The translations under genes were made by a program, and so were the position numbers. From assembly GCA_903930545.1 (NCBI GenBank), contig CAIYZB010000246.1, positions 1 to 40,080 on the forward strand: a stretch of 40,080 nt of DNA, written 5' to 3'. Positions 20,735 through 29,259 of this stretch are shown in pieces. Position 1 is the stretch's first letter, and every line of letters begins with the position of its first letter. The notes beneath the pieces were generated by a model. The model did not search any database. It was not told the DNA's origin and saw only the letters and a list, made by a program, of their open reading frames with translations. This DNA comes from an uncultured Alphaproteobacteria bacterium. GTDB taxonomy: Bacteria; Pseudomonadota; Alphaproteobacteria; Caulobacterales; Caulobacteraceae.

Positions 20735-21439
20735 TCATGAATAGAGGGCGTCGAACTTGGGACGATCTGCTGAGATCATCTCCTCGCCCGTGATTTCATA
20801 GTGGATGATCTCGGCGATGTTGGTGGCGTGGTCGCCGATACGCTCAAGGTTCTTGGCGACGAACAACAGGTGCGCACAGGCGGTGATCGTGCGCGGGTCG
20901 CCCATCATGTAGGTCAGCAGCTCCCGGAACAAGGAGTTGTAATGTTCGTCGACCTCGTCGTCCCGGGACCAGACCCCAATGGCCCGTTCCACGTCCGAAG
21001 ACGTATAGGCATCCAGGACACTGGTCAGTCGGCCCTGGACGAGCCGCCCCATGCGCTCGATGGAGCGGGTCAGGGGCGTCATGGGCTCGGCCTCGGTGAG
21101 TACTATGGTGCGCTTGGCGATGTTCTTGGCCAGGTCGCCGACCCGCTCGAGATTGGTGGCAATCTTCATGGCGGCCACGGTACGGCGCAGGTCATTGGCC
21201 ATGGGCTGGCGCAGGGCGATGAGCCGGATCGACCGACGCTCGATATCGGCCTGAAGATGGTCAAGGCGAGTGTCGCGACCCATGACGGCCTCGGCCAGGG
21301 CGCGATCGCGTTTCACCACCGCGTCAAGCGCGTCGGACACCTGGGCTTCAGTCAAGCCCCCCATGCGGGCACACTCTGCCGTCAGGGCGTTGAGTTCGTC
21401 CTCATAGGACCGGACGATGTGTTCGTTCACCTGGGGCAC
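20735..21439 (-). CDS. phoU: Phosphate signalling complex protein PhoU
   Basis: HIVRSYEDELNALTAECARMGGLTEAQVSDAL...LERVGDLAKNIAKR...NLERIGDHATNIAE repeated PhoU motifs. Confidence 0.96.
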   Translation of the reverse strand: MPQVNEHIVRSYEDELNALTAECARMGGLTEAQVSDALDAVVKRDRALAEAVMGRDTRLDHLQADIERRSIRLIALRQPMANDLRRTVAAMKIATNLERVGDLAKNIAKRTIVLTEAEPMTPLTRSIERMGRLVQGRLTSVLDAYTSSDVERAIGVWSRDDEVDEHYNSLFRELLTYMMGDPRTITACAHLLFVAKNLERIGDHATNIAEIIHYEITGEEMISADRPKFDALYS

Positions 21440-21441
21440 CT

Positions 21442-22260
<819 letters not shown>

Positions 22261-22265
22261 GACGC

Positions 22266-23561
22266 CTACCACCGGCGTTCAAACCGGCGGCGAACAATGA
22301 TCGCGGCCAGGTTCATGATGACCATGAAGGCGAGCAGGACCAGGATCGCCCCGGCCGTACGTTCGTGGAAGGCACGCTCCGAGGCGTTCTCCCAGATGAA
22401 GACCTGGACCGGCAGGACGGTGGCCGCGCCGGTGAAGCCGTCCGGCACCCCTGGAACGAAGGAGACCATGCCGATCATCAGCAGGGGGGCCGTCTCGCCC
22501 AGGGCATGGGCCAGGGACAGGATGGCACCCGTCATCACCCCGGGCATGGCCAGGGGCAGGACGTGGTGGAATACGGTCTGGGTGCGCGAGGCACCGACCC
22601 CGAGGGCGGCTTCCCGGATCGACGGGGGCACAGCCTTGAGGGCCGAGCGGGTGGCGATGATGACCGTTGGCAGGGCCATGAGGGCCAGAACCAGGCCGCC
22701 CACCAGGGGCGAGGAGCGCGGCACGCCAAGGCCATTGATGAAGACCGCCAAACCCAGCAGGCCATAGACGATCGAGGGCACGGCCGCGAGGTTGTTGATG
22801 TTCACCTCGATCATGTCGGTCCAGGCATTCTTGGGCGCGAACTCTTCGAGATAGGTCGCCGCCAGAACCCCGATAGGGATGGCCAGCATGGCGGTGATCA
22901 GCAGCATCATGGCCGAGCCGACCACAGCCCCCAGGACCCCGGCCTGTTCCGGCTCGGTGGAGTCCGAACGGGTGAAGAACTGCCAGTTGAAGCCGCGCTT
23001 GACCGCTCCAGCCTTGTCCAGCTTGTCGAGCCAGTTGAGCTGGCGGTCATTGAGCTTGCGGTCCGCCTCGTCCGTGGACCGGCTGATCGCGCCTTTGAAA
23101 TAGAGGGCGGCGTCAGCCTTTAGCGGGCCCGTGACAGTGACGGTCTTGCCGATCAGGCTCGGATCGGCCTTGACCTGTCTCAGCAGCTGGAAACCGAGGT
23201 CATTGGACATGATGTCCATGACCTTGCCGGATGCCTCGCCATAGTCGTCGTCCTGCTCGCCGACACTGGCGAGGACGGATTCCGCGACCAGAAGGTCATA
23301 ATTGGCAAGGCTGGGGTCCGCGGCATCGATCCGCTCAGGCTTCAGATAGACCTGCACCGTCACCTGGGTGTCGATGAAGGTCGTCCAGCCCTGGACGGCG
23401 ATGCGCCCGACGAGGACGGCCAGGAAGGACAGGGCCACGATGATGGCCACCCGGCCATAGAGCCGGAAGCGCCTTTCGCTGGCATTGCGAGCCTTGAGGC
23501 GGGCCTCGACGCGGGTGCGCAGGTCGAGGGCCCTGGCGGAGTTCTGGGTGGCGTCAGTCAT
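22266..23561 (-). CDS. pstA: Phosphate ABC transporter permease PstA
   Basis: Permease C-terminus ([45 protein letters not shown]); long N-terminal periplasmic segment. Confidence 0.94.
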   Translation of the reverse strand: MTDATQNSARALDLRTRVEARLKARNASERRFRLYGRVAIIVALSFLAVLVGRIAVQGWTTFIDTQVTVQVYLKPERIDAADPSLANYDLLVAESVLASVGEQDDDYGEASGKVMDIMSNDLGFQLLRQVKADPSLIGKTVTVTGPLKADAALYFKGAISRSTDEADRKLNDRQLNWLDKLDKAGAVKRGFNWQFFTRSDSTEPEQAGVLGAVVGSAMMLLITAMLAIPIGVLAATYLEEFAPKNAWTDMIEVNINNLAAVPSIVYGLLGLAVFINGLGVPRSSPLVGGLVLALMALPTVIIATRSALKAVPPSIREAALGVGASRTQTVFHHVLPLAMPGVMTGAILSLAHALGETAPLLMIGMVSFVPGVPDGFTGAATVLPVQVFIWENASERAFHERTAGAILVLLAFMVIMNLAAIIVRRRFERRW

Positions 23562-24993
23562 ACTGTTCCCGGTATTTCTGGACGATCCGCAGGGCGATGA
23601 TGTTCAGACCCAGGGTCACCACAAACAGGGTGAGGCCCAGACCAAAGGCCGAGAGGGTCTTGGGGCTGTCGAACTCCTGGTCCCCGGTCAGCAGGGTGAC
23701 GATCTGGACGGTCACCGTGGTGACGGTATCCAGGGGATTGAAGGTTGTCTTGGCCTGAAGTCCCGCCGCCATGGTCACGATCATGGTCTCGCCCACGGCC
23801 CGTGAAACGGCGAGCAGCATGGCCGCCATGATTCCGGGCAGAGCCGCCGGCAGGACGACCTTTTTCACGGTCTCGGAGCGGGTCGCCCCCATGGCGAGGG
23901 AGCCATCCCGCAGGGACTGGGGCACGGCATTGATGATGTCGTCGGACAGGGAGGACACAAAGGGGATCAGCATGATGCCCATGACCGCACCGGCCACCAG
24001 GGCCATCTGGTTCTGGACCTGCATGAGATACTGGCCGAGGGCGTCAAACTCGCCCCCGACAAGCTGGGCACCCAGGGCGTTGAAGCCCGCCCGGAACAGG
24101 GGTCCGACGGTGAGGGCGGCGAAGAAGCCGTAGACCACGGTGGGCACGCCCGCGAGGATCTCGAGCAGGGGCTTGATGATCGAGCGGCTGAGGGCCGAGG
24201 CATATTCCGAAAGATAGATGGCCGAGAACAGGCCGATCGGAGCCGCCACGGCCATGGCGATCAGCATGATCAGGAAGGTGCCGGCAAAAAGCGGCACAGC
24301 ACCGAAGGCCCCGGCCGACGCATACTGATCCGTGCGCATGGCGATCTGGGGATCCCATTCGGTGCCCAGAAGGAAGGACTGGATGGGAACCGCGTGGAAG
24401 AACCTCAGACTTTCCCAGACCAGGGAGGCAACAATGCCCACCGTGGTGAGGACAGCAGTCACCGAACAGGCCAGGAAGACCGCATAGATCCAGCCCTCCA
24501 CCCGGTTGCGAGCGCGGAAATCCCTGGCGAGTCTCGGATAGGCCAGGACGGCCCCGGACAGGGCCAGCACAACGGCGGCGGCCAGGGTGCCATAGGTTAT
24601 AAGGTCGCTGATCAGCCTGGACTTGGTGATCGCCGCATCAAGGGCGGCCTTCTGGGGGCCTTCATAGACCGTCTCGCTGGCCTGTTGCCCCCTGGACATA
24701 GCCAGGGCGTCGTCGAAGAAGACATCCGACTGGAAGGCGTCCATGCTGGAAATGGCGGCGGGCGGCGCGGCCCTGACCAGGACTTCCCCAAGGGGCCCGC
24801 CGAAACCCGCACTCAGCAGCACCAGCAGGGCGGCAGGCACCCCTGCCCACAGCGCTACATAGGCACCGTGATAACCCGGCAGGGAATGGAGACTGACCGG
24901 CGCCCCCTGCAGGCCAGCCGCGCGACGGCGTCCTGCAAAATAGGAAAGGCCGGAAAACAGGATGAGCGCCGCAAGGGCAACCCAGGTGAACAT
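23554..24993 (-). CDS. pstC: Phosphate ABC transporter permease PstC
   Basis: GLFSAIYLSEYASALSRSIIKPLLEILAGVPTVVYGFFAALTVGP; ATG at 24993 (MFTWVALAALILF) preferred to track start 25047. Confidence 0.93.
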   Translation of the reverse strand: MFTWVALAALILFSGLSYFAGRRRAAGLQGAPVSLHSLPGYHGAYVALWAGVPAALLVLLSAGFGGPLGEVLVRAAPPAAISSMDAFQSDVFFDDALAMSRGQQASETVYEGPQKAALDAAITKSRLISDLITYGTLAAAVVLALSGAVLAYPRLARDFRARNRVEGWIYAVFLACSVTAVLTTVGIVASLVWESLRFFHAVPIQSFLLGTEWDPQIAMRTDQYASAGAFGAVPLFAGTFLIMLIAMAVAAPIGLFSAIYLSEYASALSRSIIKPLLEILAGVPTVVYGFFAALTVGPLFRAGFNALGAQLVGGEFDALGQYLMQVQNQMALVAGAVMGIMLIPFVSSLSDDIINAVPQSLRDGSLAMGATRSETVKKVVLPAALPGIMAAMLLAVSRAVGETMIVTMAAGLQAKTTFNPLDTVTTVTVQIVTLLTGDQEFDSPKTLSAFGLGLTLFVVTLGLNIIALRIVQKYREQYD

Positions 24994-25075
24994 TGCGCGA
25001 TCCGCTTCAGAACGGTGAGAACACCGTGGTCTCGGCGCTTCTTGCACGCCAGTTGTCGGTTCATGCGACGAATTG

Positions 25076-25093
25076 ATGACAGTTTTATAACTG
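25076..25093 (-). promoter_or_regulatory. Candidate PhoB box upstream of pstC
   Basis: Reverse strand CAGTTAT-AAAA-CTGTCAT, two 7-nt units with 11-nt period, 5/7 and 7/7 to CTGTCAT; a weaker third unit TCGTCGC (25065-25071) continues the 11-nt phasing. Confidence 0.65.
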
Positions 25094-25107
25094 CCTATCA
25101 GCCGCCG

Positions 25108-26331
25108 TCAGATCATTGGGAAATAGACCGTGAAACTGGCCCCCTTGCCCTCCTGGCTTTCCACCACGAAGCCACCCCGGTGTCGGTTGACGATGTGCTT
25201 GACGATGGCGAGCCCAAGCCCTGTCCCGGGCCGCTCACCACTCTTCTGGCCTTCCACACGGTAGAATCGCTCCGTCAGGCGCGGCAGGTGCTCGCGGGCC
25301 AGACCGACCCCGGCATCCGTGACCCTCAGCCTGACATATCGCACGCCCGCCCGGTCCGGACTGAGCAGGGTCATGCGACCAGCTTCGAGGTTCCAGGTCT
25401 CTGCCGCCTGTTCCGCAGTCAGGCCCCCCTCCACAGCCAGGCGAATGGTCGAGCCGGCGGGGGAATATTTCAGGGCGTTATCGGCCAGGTTCTGAATTAC
25501 CTGGATGACCTGATCCCGGTCCCCGGTGATGAAGGTGCCGTCGCGGGCCGGCATGTCCGTGGCGAAACTGACCTGCCGGTCGGCCGCCATCAGGGCCAGG
25601 GCATCCACCACGTCCTGGGTCGCGGCTACGAAGTCCACGCGGTCCGAGGGTGGCACGTGCTCATTCATCTCGATCCGGCTGAGGCTCATCAGATCGTCCA
25701 CCAGCCGCGACATGCGCTCGGCCTGGCCCTGCATGATGCCGAGAAACCGGTCCCGGGCCTTGGGATCTTCCTTGGCGTGGCCCCGCAAGGTCTCGATGAA
25801 GCCGGACAGCGAGGCCAGGGGGGTGCGCAGTTCATGACTGGCATTGGCCAGGAAATCGGCCCGGGTCTGTTCAGCCCGACGGGCGTCGGTTTCGTCCCTC
25901 AGGACCAGCAGAGCCAGGCGCGATCCGTCCGGGGCCTCGCCCAGAGGCTTGGCCATGGCCCTCAGAATTCGGCCCTGGGCACCGCCCATGGAAAACAGGG
26001 TTTCACTTTCGATGGCCCCGAACAGGGCCTCATCAACGGTTTCCAGGACCTGGGGATCACGGATCAGGGTGACCAGCAGCCCCGTCTCGGCCTGGGCCTG
26101 AAAGGTCTCCCGGGCCGACGCATTGATCAGGATGAACCGGCGACCGATCAGGTCGTCCGGCTCCTGGGCAGAGATAACCATGACGGGGTCAGGGAGGGCA
26201 TCGACCAGAGCCGCATAGGGTGGGCCTGCATCCAGCCTGGGACCCAGGGTCGGCTCAGCCCCTGCATCCCGCCGGTTGGCAGGTTGGAGCAGGGACGCAG
26301 CTAGGTCCGTCAGGGGTTTGAATACCGGCAG
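25108..26331 (-). CDS. phoR: Phosphate regulon sensor histidine kinase PhoR (start uncertain)
   Basis: PAS-like N-terminus (YAALVDALPDPVMVIS), FLANASHELRTPLASLSGFIETL H-box, NLADNALKYSP N-box, PGTGLGLAIVKHIV G-box. Track ORF extends to 26532 inside hxlR; 26331 is a CTG with an upstream GGAG, and the first canonical ATG after the hxlR stop is 26181. Confidence 0.85.
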   Translation of the reverse strand: MPVFKPLTDLAASLLQPANRRDAGAEPTLGPRLDAGPPYAALVDALPDPVMVISAQEPDDLIGRRFILINASARETFQAQAETGLLVTLIRDPQVLETVDEALFGAIESETLFSMGGAQGRILRAMAKPLGEAPDGSRLALLVLRDETDARRAEQTRADFLANASHELRTPLASLSGFIETLRGHAKEDPKARDRFLGIMQGQAERMSRLVDDLMSLSRIEMNEHVPPSDRVDFVAATQDVVDALALMAADRQVSFATDMPARDGTFITGDRDQVIQVIQNLADNALKYSPAGSTIRLAVEGGLTAEQAAETWNLEAGRMTLLSPDRAGVRYVRLRVTDAGVGLAREHLPRLTERFYRVEGQKSGERPGTGLGLAIVKHIVNRHRGGFVVESQEGKGASFTVYFPMI

Positions 26332-26371
26332 TTGCGAATCTCCGTGGCCGGAAGACAGTAAGCCACTGATC

Positions 26372-26842
26372 CTATGGCATTCCCATGACAGTTTCCCAAT
26401 TGGGGCCAGGTCGGGTTTCAACGTCCCGGGCGGTGACCACTTCACCGCATTCGGAACAGGTCTGGACGGGGTGAAAGTCGCAGCCGCAACCCCGGTGTCG
26501 ATGCAGCAAGGGGGGGCCATCCTGCCCCGCATAGTGAAGGTCGCCCCAGTGGACCATGGCCAGAATGACCGGTTGCAGGTCCAGACCCTTTTCCGTCAGG
26601 CGATAGTCATAGCGGGCCGGATTGTCCTGATAGGCCACCTTGCGAAGGACCCCTTCGCCGACCAGCCCCTTGAGCCGGTCGGCAATCAGGGTGCGGGAAA
26701 TGCCAAGCCGGGACTGAAAGTCCTCGAACCGGCGCACCCCCAGAAAACAGTCCCTGAGCAGAAGCAGGGTCCAGCGATCACCGATGACGGCCACGGTCCG
26801 GGCAAGGGAACAGGGCTCCGACCCCAGACTTTCCCACTTCAT
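26372..26842 (-). CDS. HxlR family transcriptional regulator
   Basis: SLARTVAVIGDRWTLLLLRDCFLGVRRFEDFQSRLGISRTLIADRLKGLVGEGVLRKVAYQDNPARYDYRLTEKG. Alternative start at 26878. Confidence 0.93.
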   Translation of the reverse strand: MKWESLGSEPCSLARTVAVIGDRWTLLLLRDCFLGVRRFEDFQSRLGISRTLIADRLKGLVGEGVLRKVAYQDNPARYDYRLTEKGLDLQPVILAMVHWGDLHYAGQDGPPLLHRHRGCGCDFHPVQTCSECGEVVTARDVETRPGPNWETVMGMP

Positions 26843-26879
26843 CGACGCGCTCCACGGGCAGGTTGACCTGTTGGCCATT

Positions 26880-26894
26880 TGACTATCATAGTCA
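26880..26894. promoter_or_regulatory. Candidate HxlR operator TGACTATCATAGTCA overlapping a -35 element
   Basis: Perfect 7-1-7 palindrome in the hxlR/SDR divergent gap; TTGACT (26879-26884)-N17-AAATAA is a plausible SDR promoter. Confidence 0.65.
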
Positions 26895-26925
26895 GTCCAG
26901 AAAATAAACTGACTGGAGCGGCTTC

Positions 26926-27672
26926 ATGTCTGGCGATTCCAAGGGCGTCTGCCTTGTGATCGGTGCGGGAGACGGCGTGGGCGGGGCCATTGCCCGGGCC
27001 TTTGCCGCTGAAGGCCACCCGGTCTGCATCACCCGCCGAGGCCGCAATCTGGATCAGCTGGAGGCCCTGGCCGACTCGATCCGGGCCGAAGGTGGAACGG
27101 CCCACTGTTTTGGAGTGGATGCCCGGGAGGAGGCCGAGATGGTCGCCCTGTTCGACCGGATCGAAGGCGAGATCGGCCCCCTGGAGGTCGTGGTCTTCAA
27201 TATCGGAGCCAATGTCCGCTTCTCCATTACCGAGACCACCAGCCGGGTCTTTACCAAGGTCTGGGAGATGGCCTGTTTCGCGGGCTTCCTGGCCGGGCGT
27301 GAGGCCGCCCGGGTCATGCAGCCCAGGGGTCGCGGCACGATCCTGTTCACCGGAGCCAGCGCTTCCCTGCGCGGGCGCGACCATTTTGCGGCCTTTGCTG
27401 CGGCAAAACACGGACTTCGAGCCGTGGCCCAGAGCATGGCGCGGGAGCTGGGCCCCAAGGGTATCCACATCGCCCACGTGGTCGTGGACGGGGCCATTGA
27501 CGGGACCTTCCTGCGCTCCAACCTGCCCCTTGAGGCCGTGGAGGCCCGTCTGGCCGAGGACAGCGTCCTGAAGCCGGATGCCATCGCGCGGAACTATGTC
27601 TGGCTGCATAACCAACCGCGTTCAGCCTGGACGCACGAACTCGACCTGCGCCCCTGGTCGGAAACCTGGTGA
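26926..27672 (+). CDS. SDR family oxidoreductase
   Basis: VCLVIGAGDGVGGAIARAFAAEGHPVCITRRG Rossmann motif; VVVFNIGANVRF. Confidence 0.92.
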   Translation: MSGDSKGVCLVIGAGDGVGGAIARAFAAEGHPVCITRRGRNLDQLEALADSIRAEGGTAHCFGVDAREEAEMVALFDRIEGEIGPLEVVVFNIGANVRFSITETTSRVFTKVWEMACFAGFLAGREAARVMQPRGRGTILFTGASASLRGRDHFAAFAAAKHGLRAVAQSMARELGPKGIHIAHVVVDGAIDGTFLRSNLPLEAVEARLAEDSVLKPDAIARNYVWLHNQPRSAWTHELDLRPWSETW

Positions 27673-27682
27673 GACCCTGATC

Positions 27683-28288
27683 ATGACCAAGACCATCGAC
27701 TTCATTTTCGATTTCGGCAGCCCCAATGCCTATCTGTCCTGGAAGGTCCTGCCCGGGGTCGCTGCCCGCCAGGGCGCTGAGATCCGCCTTCAGCCCTGTC
27801 TGCTGGGAGGCATCTTCAAGGCCACCAACAACCGCTCGCCCATGGAGGCCTTCGGTGAGGTGAAGGGCAAGCTGGCCTATGAGAGCCTGGAGACCCAGAG
27901 GTTCATCCGTAAGCATGGCCTGACCGACTTCAGGATGAATCCGAACTTTCCGGTCAACACCCTGATGATCATGCGCGGGATGATCGCGGCGGGGCGGGCG
28001 GGGGTTTCACAGGCCTATCTCGATGCCGTGCTGAGCGGCATGTGGGAACAGGGCCTGAAGATGGACGACCCGGCCATAGTTGCAGAGTGCCTGACCAAGG
28101 CCGGACTGGATGCCAGGGCCCTGCTGGAGGCCACCCAGGACCCGGAGGTCAAGGCCGAGCTTGTGGCCAATACAGAGACCGCCGTGACCCGGGGCGTCTT
28201 CGGCATCCCGACCTTCTTCGTCGGGGACGAAATGTTCTTCGGCAAGGACCGGCTGGGTCAGGTGGAAGAGGCCCTGGCTCAGGCCTGA
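27683..28288 (+). CDS. 2-hydroxychromene-2-carboxylate isomerase family (DsbA-like/GST kappa) protein
   Basis: IDFIFDFGSPNAYLSWKVLPGVAARQGAEIRLQPCLLGGIFKATNNRSP and GVFGIPTFFVGDEMFFGKDRLGQVEEAL. Confidence 0.93.
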   Translation: MTKTIDFIFDFGSPNAYLSWKVLPGVAARQGAEIRLQPCLLGGIFKATNNRSPMEAFGEVKGKLAYESLETQRFIRKHGLTDFRMNPNFPVNTLMIMRGMIAAGRAGVSQAYLDAVLSGMWEQGLKMDDPAIVAECLTKAGLDARALLEATQDPEVKAELVANTETAVTRGVFGIPTFFVGDEMFFGKDRLGQVEEALAQA

Positions 28289-28365
28289 CAGCCACCTTCA
28301 CGCCTAACGGGGTTTAACCACGCTTCCTAACCGCGCTGAAAGTGAGGGTGGCGCAGGGTGGCACC

Positions 28366-29181
28366 ATGACCAGCCGCCCTACCCGCCTGCGCCTGCTTGG
28401 TGCCGAAGTCGATCTGGTGACCCCGGACGAGGTGCTGACCACCGTGGATGGCTATGTGCGCGAGCGGCGTAGCGCCGTCATTGCCAATCACAATGCCCAC
28501 AGCCTCTACCTCCTGCAACGCTCCAAGGACTTCCAGACCTTCTATGCGGACGCTGATCTGATTCAGGTGGATTCGACCCCCATGATCGCCTGGGGCCGGA
28601 TGCTGGGCCTGCCCCTCGAACAGAAGCATCGATCCACCTATCTGGACTGGCGCGACCGGTTCTGGGCCCTGGCCAATGCCCGCAAATGGCGGGTCTTCTA
28701 TCTCGGCGGGGCCCCGGGCGTGGCCGAACGCGCCTGCGAGAAGCTCAAGGCCGAGTTCCCCGCAACCACCCTGGCCTGTCAGAATGGCTATTTCGACATG
28801 GCTCCGGAGGGAGCAGAAAACCAGGCCCTGCTTGCCAGGATCAGGGCCTTCCGTCCCGACATCATCTTTGTCGGTATGGGCATGCCGCGCCAGGAGGCGT
28901 GGATCCGTCAGAACCGCGCCGCCCTGACCTCGGGCGTCCTGTTTTCCGTGGGCGCAGCCTATGATTATGAGGGCGGTGCCCAGATCGCAGCTCCGCGATG
29001 GATGGGTCGCATCGGCCTGGAGTGGCTTTTCCGCCTGGTCAGCCAACCCGGCCGACTGGCCTTCCGATATCTGGTTGAACCCTGGTCCCTGGTGCCACTG
29101 GCGCTCGAGGATCTGCGTCGCCATCGCCCGGCCCGTCCGTCAGTCCCGGTCGCCCAGACCTTGATCAACCTCCAAGACTAG
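28366..29181 (+). CDS. WecG/TagA/CpsF family (GT26) glycosyltransferase
   Basis: LLGAEVDLVTPDEVL...VIANHNAHSLYLLQRSKDFQTFYADADLIQVDSTPMIAWGRML...IIFVGMGMPRQEAWIRQNR. Confidence 0.93.
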   Translation: MTSRPTRLRLLGAEVDLVTPDEVLTTVDGYVRERRSAVIANHNAHSLYLLQRSKDFQTFYADADLIQVDSTPMIAWGRMLGLPLEQKHRSTYLDWRDRFWALANARKWRVFYLGGAPGVAERACEKLKAEFPATTLACQNGYFDMAPEGAENQALLARIRAFRPDIIFVGMGMPRQEAWIRQNRAALTSGVLFSVGAAYDYEGGAQIAAPRWMGRIGLEWLFRLVSQPGRLAFRYLVEPWSLVPLALEDLRRHRPARPSVPVAQTLINLQD

Positions 29182-29193
29182 CCTTCCCAGCCG

Positions 29194-29211
29194 CAGAGCC
29201 TTAAGGCTCTG
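29194..29211. repeat. 18-bp perfect palindrome CAGAGCCTTAAGGCTCTG
   Basis: Perfect self-reverse-complement directly upstream of the TPR/GT41 gene. Confidence 0.85.
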
Positions 29212-29259
29212 TCCAGGTGAGTGCCGTCGCCCGGCGCACAAGATATCTGGAAGACCGGA

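Noticed and set aside
19351-20793. 480-aa plus-strand ORF
   Set aside because: Antisense to purD and phoB; no recognisable domain.
24394-26304. 636-aa plus-strand ORF
   Set aside because: Antisense to pstC and phoR, which have clear family motifs; translation is low-complexity.
28300-28340. Cluster of TAAC motifs (CTAACGGGGTTTAACCACGCTTCCTAACC) resembling CtrA half-sites
   Set aside because: Spacings are 6 and 9 nt rather than the TTAA-N7-TTAA arrangement, so support for a CtrA site is weak.
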